64,000 nt of DNA from Cellulomonas telluris (GTDB lineage: Bacteria > Actinomycetota > Actinomycetes > Actinomycetales > Cellulomonadaceae): contig NZ_QXFN01000004.1 of the NCBI RefSeq assembly GCF_004886325.1, positions 124,001 through 188,000 on the forward strand. The letters run 5' to 3'. Shown in pieces: positions 7,322 through 16,384 of this stretch. Both the position numbers and the translations under genes were made by a program. Position 1 is the stretch's first letter. Each line of letters begins with the position of its first letter. The notes below the pieces were generated by a model, which saw only the letters and a list, made by a program, of their open reading frames with translations, was not told where the DNA came from and made no database searches.

Positions 7322-7921
7322 TCAGACGGGCGGGGCCGGGTCGTACTGGATGCCCCGCCGCACGCCGCGCGCCGTCTCCGCGGACTCGAGCCGCGCGACC
7401 AGGTGCAGCGCCATGTCGATGCCGGCGGAGACCCCGGCCGACGTGACGACGTCGCCGTCGTCCACGAACCGTGCCTCGGTGTCGACGAGCACGCTCGGGT
7501 CGGCCTCCACCAGCGCGTCGAGGGACGCCCAGTGCGTCGTGGCGGGCCGGCCCGCGAGCACGCCGGCCGCCGCGTAGACGAGCGCGCCCGTGCACACGCT
7601 GGCGAGCAGCGGGGTCGTCGCCCGCATGTGCCGTACCCACGCGAGGTGCTCCTCGTCCGCCATCAGCGTCCGGGCGCCCCGGCCGCCCGGGTACACCAGG
7701 ACGTGCAGGGGCCCGACGGCGGCCGCGCTCGTGTCGGGGACGATGCTCAGGCCCTTCGCGCACCGCACACCGCCGCCGTCCAGCGAGAACGTCAGCACCT
7801 CGGGACGCAGGGCGCTGTGGGCGGCCCACGACGCCAGCACCTCCCAGGGCCCGACGACGTCGAGCTCCTCGGCCCCGTCGAAGACCAGGACCCCGACCCG
7901 CAGCGGCCCCTGCGTGCTCAT
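7322..7921 (-). CDS. DJ-1/PfpI superfamily protein, isonitrile hydratase-like
   Basis: A 199-residue class I glutamine amidotransferase-like protein. It starts with RVGVLVFDGAEELDVVGPWEV, typical of the isonitrile hydratase/AraC-N-terminal branch. The nucleophile cysteine sits in SVCTGALVYAAAGVLAG near residue 109, and ATTHW follows. No DNA-binding domain is attached. Possible roles are isonitrile hydration or glyoxal/aldehyde defence; the sequence does not decide between them. The ATG at 7921 is preferred because the residues upstream are an Arg/Pro-rich artefact. It lies 55 bases after nadA on the same strand. Confidence 0.85.
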   Translation of the reverse strand: MSTQGPLRVGVLVFDGAEELDVVGPWEVLASWAAHSALRPEVLTFSLDGGGVRCAKGLSIVPDTSAAAVGPLHVLVYPGGRGARTLMADEEHLAWVRHMRATTPLLASVCTGALVYAAAGVLAGRPATTHWASLDALVEADPSVLVDTEARFVDDGDVVTSAGVSAGIDMALHLVARLESAETARGVRRGIQYDPAPPV

Positions 7922-7976
7922 GCGCGGCCCGTCCTCTCGCTCCTGACGCGGGGGCCGCCGGTGCCCCCGGCGCACG

Positions 7977-9182
7977 TCAGTGGCCCGGCAGGGCCAGCAT
8001 CTGGTCGAGGGCCACACGGGCCCAGTGCGCGTCGTCCGGGTCGACGACGATGCGGTTCGGCACCCGGCCCGCCACGAGCTCCTCGAGCGCCCACACGAGG
8101 TGCGGCAGGTCGATCCGGTTCATGGTCGAGCAGAAGCACACCGTCGAGTCGAGGTAGTGCACCGAGAGCTCGGGGTGGGCGTTCGCGAGCCGCCGGACGA
8201 GGTTGAGCTCCGTGCCGATCGCCCAGGACGAGCCGGGCTCGGCGGCGTCGAGCGCCTTGATGATGTACTCCGTCGACCCCACCATGTCGGCCGCCGTGAC
8301 GACCTCGTGCCGGCACTCGGGGTGGACGAGGACCGTGACGTCCGGCACCGCTGCGCGCACGTCCTCGACGTTGCGCGCCGAGAAGCGCCCGTGCACGGAG
8401 CAGTGCCCGCGCCACAGGATCATCCGCGCGTCGCGCAGCTCCTGGGTGGTGAGCCCCCCGCCCGGCCTGCGGGGGTCGTAGACGACGCAGTCGTCGAGGG
8501 AGAGACCCAGCTGGAGCACCGCGGTGTTGCGGCCGAGGTGCTGGTCCGGCATGAACAGGACCTTGCCGCGGCCCTCGAGGCCGCCGACCCGCTCGAACGC
8601 CCAGCGCAGCGCGACCTGCGCGTTGGACGACGTGCACACCGTGCCGCCGTGGCGGCCCGTGAACGCCTTGATGGCGGCGGTCGAGTTCATGTACGTCACG
8701 GGCACCGTGTCGTCGGCGACCCCGGCGTCGACGAGGACGTCCCAGGCGTCCTCGACCTGGTCGATGGCGGCCATGTCCGCCATCGAGCAGCCCGCGGCGA
8801 GGTCCGGCAGGACGACCTGCTGCGCGTCGGACGTGAGGATGTCGGCCGACTCGGCCATGAAGTGCACGCCGCAGAACACGACGAACTCGGCGTCCGGCCG
8901 GGCCGCCGCCTCGCGCGCGAGCTTGAAGGAGTCGCCCGTGACGTCGGCGAAGGCGATGACCTCGTCGCGCTGGTAGTGGTGACCGAGGACGAACGCCCGG
9001 TCGCCGAGGGCGGCGCGCGCGACGCGGGCGCGCTCCACCAGGGTCGGGTCGCTGGGGTCCGGCAGTGCGCCGGCGCACTCCACGCCGCGCTCGGAGGCGA
9101 GGTCCGCGCCCCGTCCCAGCAGCAGCAGCGTGGACGGTGCGGGCTCGGTGAACGTGCCGGTCGCGGGCAGGGTCAGGCTCAC
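7977..9182 (-). CDS. nadA: Quinolinate synthase
   Basis: Condenses iminoaspartate with dihydroxyacetone phosphate to quinolinate in NAD synthesis, using a [4Fe-4S] cluster. In the 401-residue product the likely cluster ligands are C104 (FCGVHFMAE), C261 (GHCSVHGRF) and one cysteine of the CFC pair at 349/351; HPECRHEVV is also present. The GTG at 9182 is chosen because the protein then starts with SLTLPATG; an upstream ATG at 9239 adds 19 residues of non-conserved sequence. No nadB or nadC is adjacent, so iminoaspartate must come from elsewhere. It heads a minus-strand run with the DJ-1 protein. Confidence 0.95.
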   Translation of the reverse strand: MSLTLPATGTFTEPAPSTLLLLGRGADLASERGVECAGALPDPSDPTLVERARVARAALGDRAFVLGHHYQRDEVIAFADVTGDSFKLAREAAARPDAEFVVFCGVHFMAESADILTSDAQQVVLPDLAAGCSMADMAAIDQVEDAWDVLVDAGVADDTVPVTYMNSTAAIKAFTGRHGGTVCTSSNAQVALRWAFERVGGLEGRGKVLFMPDQHLGRNTAVLQLGLSLDDCVVYDPRRPGGGLTTQELRDARMILWRGHCSVHGRFSARNVEDVRAAVPDVTVLVHPECRHEVVTAADMVGSTEYIIKALDAAEPGSSWAIGTELNLVRRLANAHPELSVHYLDSTVCFCSTMNRIDLPHLVWALEELVAGRVPNRIVVDPDDAHWARVALDQMLALPGH

Positions 9183-9270
9183 GGCGGCATGATCCCACAG
9201 CCGTCCGCGCGCGTGGAGGCACGTCCTGGGGACGCCCACCCGCGTCGACCGGCCGTGCCACGATCACCCC

Positions 9271-10473
9271 GTGCGCGTCCTCCTCGCCCCCGACTGCTTC
9301 GGCACCTCGCTCACCGCGGCGCACGCGGCCGACGCCCTCGCCGCCGGCTGGCGCACGGGAGCCCCGCACGACGAGGTGACGACCTGCCCGCTCGCCGACG
9401 GCGGCCCCGGGTTCGTCGCGACTCTGCGGGCGAGCCTCGGCGGCGGTCTCGACGCCGTGACGGTCACGGGCCCGCTCGGGGACCCGGCGCCGGCCGCGGT
9501 GCTCCGGGTGGGCGCGACGGCGTACGTCGAGTCCGCCCACGCCCTCGGCCTGGGCCTCGTGCCGCCCGCGCGGCGCGACCCCACCCGCACGACGAGCGCC
9601 GGCGCGGGCGAGCTGGTCGCGGCCGCGATCGACGCCGGTGCCCGCCGCGTCGTCGTCGGACTGGGCGGCTCGGCGACCAACGACGCCGGCGCCGGCCTGC
9701 TGGCGGCGCTCGCGGACGCACTGCTGGGACCGGGCGCCGCGGACCGGGTCCCGCCCGCCCTGCGTGCCGGCGGGGGCGGGCTCGGGCAGCTGCGCGCGCA
9801 GGACCTCGCGTTCCTGCCCGCGCTGCGCGACGCGCTGCGCGGCGTGGACCTCGTCGCCGCGGTCGACGTCGACGTGCCGCTGCTCGGCCTGCAGGGCGCC
9901 TCGGCCGGCTTCGCGCCGCAGAAGGGCGCGACCCCCGAGCAGGCCCAGGACCTCGAGCGTGCGCTCGGGTCGTTCGCGCACGCCGCCGTGGCCGCGCTCG
10001 GGACCGCGGCGGGACGGGCCGACCTGCTCGCGCCCGCGCCCGGTCGTCCCGCGCCGGCGCACCGCTGGACCGGCCTGCCCGGCGCCGGCGCCGCGGGAGG
10101 CACGGGGTTCGCGCTCGCGCTGCTCGGCGGGCGCCTGATCCCCGGCGCCGCCCTCGTCGCGGACGCGGTGGACCTGTCCGCCCGGATCGCGGCGCACGAC
10201 GTCGTCGTGACGGGGGAGGGGCGCACGGACTGGCAGTCGCTGCACGGCAAGGTGGTGGCCGAGGTCGCCGCGCGCGCGCTGCCCGCCGCGGTGCCCACGG
10301 TCGTCGTCTCGGGCGAGGTGCTGGTCGGGCGGCGCGAGCTGTCCGAGGCCGGCGTCACCGCGGCGTACGCCGTCTCGGACCGTCCCGAGCAGGTCGCCGC
10401 CGCGCTCGCGGACCCGGCGGGCACGCTGGCCGCGCGCACGGCCCGTGTCGCGCGCACGTGGTCCCCGGCGTGA
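9271..10473 (+). CDS. Glycerate kinase
   Basis: Phosphorylates glycerate with ATP. The 400-residue protein matches the bacterial GlxK/GckA type I glycerate kinase family: LLAPDCFGTSLTA at the N-terminus, CPLADGGPGFV near 45, VGLGGSATNDAGAGLL near 130, GGTGFALALLG near 275 and VVTGEGRTDWQSLHGKV near 312-328. Some family members make 2-phosphoglycerate and others 3-phosphoglycerate; the sequence does not decide. It is divergent from nadA, and CACGAT lies 6 bases before its GTG start as a weak -10 candidate. Confidence 0.93.
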   Translation: MRVLLAPDCFGTSLTAAHAADALAAGWRTGAPHDEVTTCPLADGGPGFVATLRASLGGGLDAVTVTGPLGDPAPAAVLRVGATAYVESAHALGLGLVPPARRDPTRTTSAGAGELVAAAIDAGARRVVVGLGGSATNDAGAGLLAALADALLGPGAADRVPPALRAGGGGLGQLRAQDLAFLPALRDALRGVDLVAAVDVDVPLLGLQGASAGFAPQKGATPEQAQDLERALGSFAHAAVAALGTAAGRADLLAPAPGRPAPAHRWTGLPGAGAAGGTGFALALLGGRLIPGAALVADAVDLSARIAAHDVVVTGEGRTDWQSLHGKVVAEVAARALPAAVPTVVVSGEVLVGRRELSEAGVTAAYAVSDRPEQVAAALADPAGTLAARTARVARTWSPA

Positions 10474-10593
10474 CGTGGCGCGTCGGACGTCACGGACGCG
10501 TCCGGCCCACGGGCGTACGCTGGGCGGGAACAACGGCCCGGTCGGCGGTGTTGCGCACCGTCGAGGACCGTCTCTGGCTGAACCGGGAGTGAC

Positions 10594-10944
10594 ATGAGCG
10601 AGACCACGCAGACCGCGACCCACGGCGTCCAGCTCACGGACGTGGCGGCCGACAAGGTGCGCACGCTGCTCGAGCAGGAGGGTCGCGACGACCTGCGCCT
10701 GCGCGTGGCCGTGCAGCCCGGCGGGTGCTCCGGGCTGATCTACCAGCTGTACTTCGACGAGCGCCTGCTCGACGGCGACGCGACCAAGGACTACGACGGC
10801 GTCGAGGTCGTCGTGGACCGCATGAGCGTCCCCTACCTCGAGGGCGCGACGATCGACTTCGCGGACACGATCGAGAAGCAGGGCTTCACGATCGACAACC
10901 CGAACGCGGGCAGCTCCTGCGCCTGCGGCGGCTCGTTCGCCTGA
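10594..10944 (+). CDS. erpA: Iron-sulfur cluster insertion protein, A-type carrier
   Basis: A 116-residue HesB/IscA-fold protein that carries and inserts Fe-S clusters. The three conserved ligand cysteines are visible: C45 in QPGGCSGLIYQL and C109/C111 in GSSCACGGSF. The fold begins with VQLTDVAADKVRTLL. GGGAG before the ATG serves as ribosome binding site. It converges on a minus-strand sulfur-relay gene pair, so four Fe-S or sulfur-related genes (nadA, this one and the pair) lie within about 5 kb. Confidence 0.93.
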   Translation: MSETTQTATHGVQLTDVAADKVRTLLEQEGRDDLRLRVAVQPGGCSGLIYQLYFDERLLDGDATKDYDGVEVVVDRMSVPYLEGATIDFADTIEKQGFTIDNPNAGSSCACGGSFA

Positions 10945-10960
10945 CCCTCGGCACCCGCGT

Positions 10961-11007
10961 CGACGCACGGGCCCGCGACCGCACCGGTCGCGGGCCCGTC
11001 CGCGTCG
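10961..11007. terminator. Strong hairpin after erpA
   Basis: A 15-base stem (ACGGGCCCGCGACCG with its exact complement) and a 3-base loop, extended by outer CGACGC/GCGTCG arms. It lies between converging genes and can terminate both. Confidence 0.85.
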
Positions 11008-11027
11008 GGGGCTCGGAGATGCCGTGG

Positions 11028-11288
11028 TCAGCCGGCGAGGCGCACGAGGACGACGACGTCGTCCTCGCCCCGCTCGACGGACACGAGGGCGTGGCCGCGC
11101 ATCCGGGCCCACGCGGGCAGGTCGACCGCGGCGGCCGGGTCGGTCGCCCGCACCCGCAGCAGCGACCCCGGGGGGAGCGTGCGCGAGGCCGCCGCGGCCC
11201 GCAGCACCGGCGCGGGGCAGCGCAGTCTCCGCGCGTCGACCTCGGTCGGCCCGCCCGGCTCTGGCCCCGTGCTCCCCGACCCGCTCAC
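11028..11288 (-). CDS. TusA-family sulfur-carrier protein
   Basis: An 86-residue protein with the TusA/SirA core: VDARRLRCPAPVLRAA, where C24 of the CPxP motif would carry persulfide. The strand pattern LLRVRATDPAAAVDLPAW then fits the two-layer alpha/beta fold. TusA proteins take sulfur from a cysteine desulfurase and hand it on for tRNA thiolation or other uses. Here the gene lies 7 bases downstream of a cysteine desulfurase-like gene, so the two probably form one transcript. The odd partner makes the sulfur donor uncertain. Confidence 0.85.
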   Translation of the reverse strand: MSGSGSTGPEPGGPTEVDARRLRCPAPVLRAAAASRTLPPGSLLRVRATDPAAAVDLPAWARMRGHALVSVERGEDDVVVLVRLAG

Positions 11289-11295
11289 GACCGCC

Positions 11296-12450
11296 TCACA
11301 GCCCCGCCGCGCCTGCGTCGGTGCGCACCTGCGCCACCACGGCCGGCAGCACGTCGCACAGCCGGTGCACGTCCTCGGCGCGGACGTCGACCGGGAGCGA
11401 CACGCGCACGTTGCCGTGCGTGAGGACGCCCATCGCCGCGAGGACGTGGCTCGGCTCGAGCGCGCTCGACGTGCAGGCCGAGCCGGACCCCACGCCCAGC
11501 CCCAGGCGGTCGAGACGCGTGACGAGCGCCTCCCCGTCGACGTAGAGGCAGGAGAACGTCACGACGTGGGGGAGCCGGTCGTCGGGGTCGCCGACGACCG
11601 CCACGTCCGGGACCTCGGCGGCGACCCGTGCGCGCACGACGTCGACGAGCGCGCGACGGTGCCGGTCGGCCCGGACGCGGTCCGCCGCGGCGTCCTGCAG
11701 CGCGACCGCCGCGGCGAGGGCCAGCGGGACGGCCACGCCGCCGGGGGACCACCGGTCCTCGTCCTCCGGCCAGTCGGGCGAGCGGCGGACGCCGGCGCGC
11801 GTCACGAGCACGCCGAGGGGCGGCGCACCCCAGTCGCCGGCGTCGGCGGCGAGGAGGTCCCACGCCGGGCCGACCTCGACGTGCCCCAGGCTGGCGCCGG
11901 CGTCCACGAGCAGCGGGACGCCGTGGCGGCGCACCGCCTCGTGCACGACGCCGACGGGCTGCAGCGTGCCCACCTCGCCGTTGGCGTGCTGCAGCGCCGC
12001 GAGGGCCGTCCCCGTCCCGACCCGGGCGACGAAGGCGTCGGGGTCCACGCGGCCGCTGCCGTCGACCGGCACCGTCCGCACGGCACCGTCGCCGCGTCCG
12101 GCGACGAACGCCGCCGCGGCGTGCACGGCGGCCCGCTCGACGGCACCGACGACCACGTCGGCGCCGTGGCGGCGGCGGCCTCGCGCGACCGCGCGCACGG
12201 CGGCGTGCAGCGCCGCGGTGTGGGTGCCGAAGAGGTCGACCTCCTCGGTCCGGGCGCCGACCGCCGCGGCGATCGCCTCGCGGGCGCCGTCCAGCAGCAG
12301 CCGCGCCTGCCGTGCCTCCGCGTAGAGACGGCGCGGGTCGGCCCACCCCTGGTCCAGCGCCTCGAGCAGCGCGGCGCGTGCGCGCGGGCGCAGGGGGGCG
12401 TGGCCGGCGACGTCGAGGACGGCGCGGGTCGGGGCGTCGGAGGGCTCCAC
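11296..12450 (-). CDS. Cysteine desulfurase-like protein without the PLP lysine
   Basis: A 384-residue protein with the whole IscS/NifS scaffold: HANGEVGTLQPV, VDAGASLGHVEV, the loop cysteine C326 in GSGSACTSSALEPSHV, and HVVTFSCLYVDGEAL. In true cysteine desulfurases the segment SGHKxxGPKGxG holds the lysine that binds pyridoxal phosphate; here the equivalent reads ADAGDWGAPPLG, with D206 or W207 at the lysine position. I find no lysine anywhere in the protein. It cannot form the usual internal aldimine, so it is either not a desulfurase or acts by another route. It is co-transcribed with a TusA-like gene. TAGCGT lies 7 bases before the GTG start. Confidence 0.85.
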   Translation of the reverse strand: MEPSDAPTRAVLDVAGHAPLRPRARAALLEALDQGWADPRRLYAEARQARLLLDGAREAIAAAVGARTEEVDLFGTHTAALHAAVRAVARGRRRHGADVVVGAVERAAVHAAAAFVAGRGDGAVRTVPVDGSGRVDPDAFVARVGTGTALAALQHANGEVGTLQPVGVVHEAVRRHGVPLLVDAGASLGHVEVGPAWDLLAADAGDWGAPPLGVLVTRAGVRRSPDWPEDEDRWSPGGVAVPLALAAAVALQDAAADRVRADRHRRALVDVVRARVAAEVPDVAVVGDPDDRLPHVVTFSCLYVDGEALVTRLDRLGLGVGSGSACTSSALEPSHVLAAMGVLTHGNVRVSLPVDVRAEDVHRLCDVLPAVVAQVRTDAGAAGL

Positions 12451-12457
12451 GTCGCGC

Positions 12458-12463
12458 ACGCTA
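12458..12463 (-). promoter_or_regulatory. -10 box of the desulfurase-like operon
   Basis: TAGCGT on the minus strand with a 7-base spacer to the GTG at 12450. It supports this short start over the longer in-frame extension into the ctaC upstream region. Confidence 0.5.
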
Positions 12464-12552
12464 GTGCCGCCGCGCCCGGGGGCGACGTGTGACGGTGCTG
12501 ACACCCCGTCGCCAAAGGAGCGCCGCGGCACGTCACCCCGCCGACGGCGCGC

Positions 12553-12558
12553 TAGGCT
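12553..12558 (+). promoter_or_regulatory. Candidate -10 box of the ctaC-ctaD-ctaF operon
   Basis: TAGGCT about 82 bases before the ctaC GTG start, within the 190-base divergent region 12451-12640. It would give a leader of about 75 bases. I see no convincing -35. Confidence 0.4.
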
Positions 12559-12640
12559 GCTCGGGTCGAGGACGAAGGTCCCGCACGACCGCGCGCCGGT
12601 ACGGGGCGCGGTCGGCAGGGACGCGAGTGGAAGGCCCCCC

Positions 12641-13513
12641 GTGCACCCGGATTCCCCCCGCCGCGCCCGGCGCGTGACCGCGGCCCTGCTGGCCTCGGCC
12701 GTCGTGCTGGTGCTCAGCGGCTGCTCCGAGACGGTCCAGCGTGGCTGGCTCCCCGGCGACTCCGACCACGAGGTCACGGACCAGACCGGTCGCGTGGTCC
12801 AGCTGTGGGTCGGTTCGTGGATCGCCGCGCTGATCGTCGGCATCATCACCTGGGGCCTGATCCTCTGGTGCGTCGCCGTCTACCGGAAGCGCAAGGACGA
12901 CGACACGCTGCCCGTGCAGCTGCGCTACCACGTGCCCCTCGAGGTCATGTACATCATCCTGCCCGTGATCATGGTGGGCGTGCTGTTCTACTACACGAAC
13001 CGCGACACCATGGCGATGCAGGACACCTCCGCCGAGCCCGACGTGAACATCCAGGTCATCGGCAAGCAGTGGAGCTGGGACTTCAACTACCTGGACGACG
13101 ACGTCTACGAGACGGGCCAGCACGCGCGCGGCATCGGTGAGGACGAGGAGACGCTGGACCGCCAGGTCACGCTCTACCTGCCCGTCGACCAGCGCGTGGA
13201 GTTCATCGTCGAGGCGCGGGACGTGAACCACTCGTTCTGGATCCCCGAGTTCCTCTACAAGATGGACATGATCCCGGGCGTGACGAACACGTTCCAGGTC
13301 ACGCCGACGCGTGAGGGCTTCTACCGCGGCAAGTGCGCGGAGCTCTGCGGCGAGGAGCACTCGTCGATGCTCTTCAACGTCGCGGTCGTCTCGCAGGAGG
13401 AGTACGACGCCCACATGGACGAGCTCCGCGAGAAGGGCCAGACCGGCGCGCTGAGCCTCGATTACAGCCGTCAGCACGACCTCAACGAGGTCGCGGGGGA
13501 GGACGAGAACTGA
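12641..13513 (+). CDS. ctaC: Cytochrome c oxidase subunit II (aa3-type)
   Basis: Carries the CuA centre that takes electrons from cytochrome c and feeds subunit I. The 290-residue protein starts with a lipoprotein signal (VLVLSGC lipobox), followed by two membrane helices at about 55-75 and 95-118, the CuA-side motif QWSWDFNY, and the copper ligands C232, C236, H240 and M243 in [18 protein letters not shown] lies 6 bases before the GTG start. The stop codon overlaps the ctaD start by one base. Confidence 0.95.
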   Translation: MHPDSPRRARRVTAALLASAVVLVLSGCSETVQRGWLPGDSDHEVTDQTGRVVQLWVGSWIAALIVGIITWGLILWCVAVYRKRKDDDTLPVQLRYHVPLEVMYIILPVIMVGVLFYYTNRDTMAMQDTSAEPDVNIQVIGKQWSWDFNYLDDDVYETGQHARGIGEDEETLDRQVTLYLPVDQRVEFIVEARDVNHSFWIPEFLYKMDMIPGVTNTFQVTPTREGFYRGKCAELCGEEHSSMLFNVAVVSQEEYDAHMDELREKGQTGALSLDYSRQHDLNEVAGEDEN

Positions 13514-15333
13514 TGGTCGCCCAGGCAGAGCGGATCCCGGGCCTGGCGCCGCGTCGTCAGACCCTCGGCCGCACGGTCGTCCGGTGGATCACCTCCACCG
13601 ACCACAAGACGATCGGCTACATGTACCTGATCACGTCGTTCGTGTGGTTCGCGATCGGCGGGATCCTGGCGCTGCTCATCCGCGCCGAGCTGTTCACGCC
13701 GGGCATGGACCTGTTCCAGTCCAAGGAGCAGTACAACCAGGCGTTCACGATGCACGGCACGATCATGCTGCTGCTGTTCGCGACGCCCCTGTTCGCCGGC
13801 TTCGCCAACATCGTGATGCCGCTGCAGATCGGCGCGCCCGACGTGGCGTTCCCGCGGCTCAACATGTTCGCGTACTGGCTCTACCTCTTCGGCGGCCTCA
13901 TCGCCGCCGCGGGCTTCCTGACGCCGCAGGGCGCGGCGTCCTTCGGGTGGTTCGCCTACACACCGCTGTCGAGCACCGTGTACTCACCCGGCGTCGGCGG
14001 TGACCTGTGGGTCTTCGGCCTCGCGCTGACCGGTTTCGGCACGATCCTCGGTGCCGTCAACTTCATCACCACGATCGTCACGATGCGCGCGCCGGGCATG
14101 ACCATGTTCCGGATGCCGATCTTCACCTGGAACATCCTGGTGACGTCGCTGCTCGTGCTCATGGCGTTCCCGCCGCTGGCCGCGGCCCTGTTCGCGCTCG
14201 GCGCCGACCGGCGTCTGGACGCGCAGATCTTCAACCCCGAGAACGGCGGGGCGCTGCTGTGGCAGCACCTGTTCTGGTTCTTCGGGCACCCCGAGGTGTA
14301 CATCATCGCGCTGCCGTTCTTCGGCATCGTGACCGAGATCCTGCCGGTGTTCAGCCGCAAGCCGATCTTCGGCTACAAGGGCCTCGTCTACGCGACCATC
14401 GCGATCGCCGCGCTGTCGGTGACGGTGTGGGCGCACCACATGTACGTCACGGGGTCCGTGCTGCTGCCGTTCTTCTCGTTCATGACGATGCTCATCGCCG
14501 TGCCGACCGGAGTGAAGTTCTTCAACTGGATCGGCACGATGTGGCGCGGCAAGCTCACGTTCGAGACGCCGATGCTGTGGTCGATCGGCTTCCTCGTCAC
14601 GTTCCTCTTCGGCGGCCTGACCGGCATCATCCTGTCCAGCCCGGCCCTCGACTTCCACCTGTCCGACACCTACTTCGTGGTGGCGCACTTCCACTACGTG
14701 GTGTTCGGGACCGTCGTCTTCGCGATGTTCGCCGGCTTCTACTTCTGGTGGCCGAAGTTCACCGGGCGGATGCTCGACGAGCGCCTGGGCAAGCTCCACT
14801 TCTGGCTGCTGTTCATCGGCTTCCACATGACGTTCCTCGTCCAGCACTGGCTGGGCGTGGTCGGCATGCCGCGCCGGTACGCGGACTACTCGCCCGCGGA
14901 CGGGTTCACGTGGATGAACCAGCTCTCGACCGTGGGGTCCGTCATCCTCGCCGCCTCGACGCTGCCGTTCCTCTGGAACGTCTACGTCACCTGGCGCCGT
15001 GCCCCCAAGGTCATGGTCGACGACCCGTGGGGCTACGGCGGCTCGCTCGAGTGGGCGACCAGCTGCCCCCCGCCGCGGCACAACTTCACGTCGCTGCCGC
15101 GCATCCGCTCGGAGCGCCCCGCGTTCGACCTGCACCACCCCGAGGTGGCCGCCATGGACCAGGTGGAGCCGGCCGACGCCGGTCCGCTCGACTGGACCTC
15201 GCAGCGCACCGGGCAGCGCGAGCAGGCGGAGCAGCGCGTGGCCAGCGGCACCGGTGAGGAGGAGCGTTCGTCGGCGACCGTCGTCGAGGACCGCCCGGAG
15301 GACATCCAGGAGCGACGGGAGGACGAGCGGTGA
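13513..15333 (+). CDS. ctaD: Cytochrome c oxidase subunit I
   Basis: The haem-copper catalytic subunit, 606 residues with twelve membrane helices. It reduces oxygen at the haem a3-CuB site and pumps protons. [14 protein letters not shown], the low-spin haem region [30 protein letters not shown] with the CuB and D/K-channel residues, [10 protein letters not shown] and [12 protein letters not shown] with the haem a3 histidines are visible. The C-terminal 80 residues are an acidic, soluble actinobacterial extension. It is translationally coupled to ctaC and overlaps ctaF by 4 bases. Confidence 0.97.
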   Translation: MVAQAERIPGLAPRRQTLGRTVVRWITSTDHKTIGYMYLITSFVWFAIGGILALLIRAELFTPGMDLFQSKEQYNQAFTMHGTIMLLLFATPLFAGFANIVMPLQIGAPDVAFPRLNMFAYWLYLFGGLIAAAGFLTPQGAASFGWFAYTPLSSTVYSPGVGGDLWVFGLALTGFGTILGAVNFITTIVTMRAPGMTMFRMPIFTWNILVTSLLVLMAFPPLAAALFALGADRRLDAQIFNPENGGALLWQHLFWFFGHPEVYIIALPFFGIVTEILPVFSRKPIFGYKGLVYATIAIAALSVTVWAHHMYVTGSVLLPFFSFMTMLIAVPTGVKFFNWIGTMWRGKLTFETPMLWSIGFLVTFLFGGLTGIILSSPALDFHLSDTYFVVAHFHYVVFGTVVFAMFAGFYFWWPKFTGRMLDERLGKLHFWLLFIGFHMTFLVQHWLGVVGMPRRYADYSPADGFTWMNQLSTVGSVILAASTLPFLWNVYVTWRRAPKVMVDDPWGYGGSLEWATSCPPPRHNFTSLPRIRSERPAFDLHHPEVAAMDQVEPADAGPLDWTSQRTGQREQAEQRVASGTGEEERSSATVVEDRPEDIQERREDER

Positions 15334-15728
15334 AGTTCGAGGCGAGGCTCTTCCTCTACGGCATCATGTTCTTCGTCCCCGTCGGCCTGATCTACGCCTT
15401 CTGGAGCGGCGGCGAGGCGGTCGGCACGGTCGGCATCCCGCTCGTCGGCGGCCTGGTCGGCATGATCGGCGGGTACTTCGCCCTCCTGGCGCGTCGTATC
15501 GACGCCCGACCGGAGGACGACGAGCTCGGCGAGATCGAGCAGGGCGCGGGCAACCAGGGTGTCTTCAGCCCCTGGTCGTGGTGGCCGCTCGTGATCGGCC
15601 TCGCGGCGTCCGTCGCGTTCCTCGCCATGGCGGTGGGTTGGTGGCTCATGGTCCCGGCGCTGCTGCTCGGGGCCATCGGCCTCGTCGGCTGGGTGTTCGA
15701 GTTCTCCCGGGGGCAGCACGCCCACTGA
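15330..15728 (+). CDS. ctaF: Actinobacterial cytochrome c oxidase subunit IV
   Basis: A 132-residue membrane protein with four helices in two pairs. It begins [21 protein letters not shown], the family signature, and carries the conserved acidic loop [15 protein letters not shown]. In related Actinobacteria this subunit is part of the bc1-aa3 supercomplex. GTG start overlaps the ctaD stop. A strong hairpin 20 bases later ends the operon. Confidence 0.94.
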   Translation: MKFEARLFLYGIMFFVPVGLIYAFWSGGEAVGTVGIPLVGGLVGMIGGYFALLARRIDARPEDDELGEIEQGAGNQGVFSPWSWWPLVIGLAASVAFLAMAVGWWLMVPALLLGAIGLVGWVFEFSRGQHAH

Positions 15729-15748
15729 GGCGCTCACCCCCGTACGCA

Positions 15749-15778
15749 CGGCCCGTCACGACTCGTCGTGGCGGGCCG
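15749..15778 (+). terminator. Terminator of the ctaCDF operon
   Basis: Arms GGCCCGTCACGAC and GTCGTGGCGGGCC pair over 13 bases with a single T-G wobble and a 2-base centre, so the top of the stem opens into a small loop. Confidence 0.75.
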
Positions 15779-15795
15779 TCGTCGTCACGGGGCCG

Positions 15796-16250
15796 CCTCG
15801 GGGGCGTGGGGCGGCCGTGCACCACGCGTCCTGGGTCGAGACGTACGCCCCGCTGCTGCCGGCGGACCACCGGCGGTCGGACACGCTGCAGCGGAGGACG
15901 GGGACGTGGCGCGGCTGGCGCTCACCGGCGAGGGTGTCGTCACCGTCGCCGAGGTGGCCGGCACGGTCGTGGGGATCGCCTTCGCGGACCTGGGCCGGCG
16001 GGTGGGGGAGCACCCGCCCGTGCGGGACCGTGAGCTGTACCTGCTCTACGTCCTCGCGGCGCACCACGGGACCGGCGTCGGTCAGGCGCTGCTCGACGTG
16101 GTGGTGCTGCCGCGCCACGTGCCGGCCCAGGTGTGGGTCGCCGAGCACAACCCGAGGGCGCGGCGGTTCTACGCGCGGAACGACCTCCTCCCCGATGGCG
16201 CCCGTGCCCCCGACGAGCACCTCGGCCTCGCCGTGGCGCGCGCCCCGTGA
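15796..16250 (+). pseudogene. Broken GNAT N-acetyltransferase gene
   Basis: Two pieces of one acetyltransferase lie in different frames. The first (in frame with GTG 15817) reads AAVHHASWVETYAPLLPADH, the alpha-1/alpha-2 region of a GNAT domain, but lacks the first strand and any start codon ahead of it. Near 15890-15905 the coding sense moves to another frame, EDGDVARLALTGEGVVTVAEV, then LYVLAAHHGTGVGQALLD (acetyl-CoA site) and PRARRFYARND. This is consistent with a 5' truncation plus a frameshift. A sequencing error could explain the frameshift but not the missing 5' end. Confidence 0.65.
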
Positions 16251-16331
16251 GGTGAGCCGGTCCCCCGGGGGCCAGTGCCGTGGCCGCGGCCGCCGAAGGG
16301 CCGGGACGGGCGCCCCGAGGGCACGGAACGG

Positions 16332-16367
16332 CGACGGCCGCGCCCCCGGAAGGGGACGCGGCCGTCG
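16332..16367 (-). terminator. Terminator after superoxide dismutase
   Basis: Arms CGACGGCCGCG and CGCGGCCGTCG, with an inner CCCC/GGGG pairing and one bulged A. It lies 17 bases past the sod stop codon. Confidence 0.75.
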
Positions 16368-16384
16368 GACGGACTGCGGTCGGC

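Noticed and set aside
7918-11112. A minus-strand open frame of about 1,060 codons across nadA, glycerate kinase and erpA
   Set aside because: It runs through three clear genes in other frames or strands and has low-complexity, Arg-rich translation. The same reasoning excludes similar frames at 26783-29905, 43276-46134 and 49974-51770.
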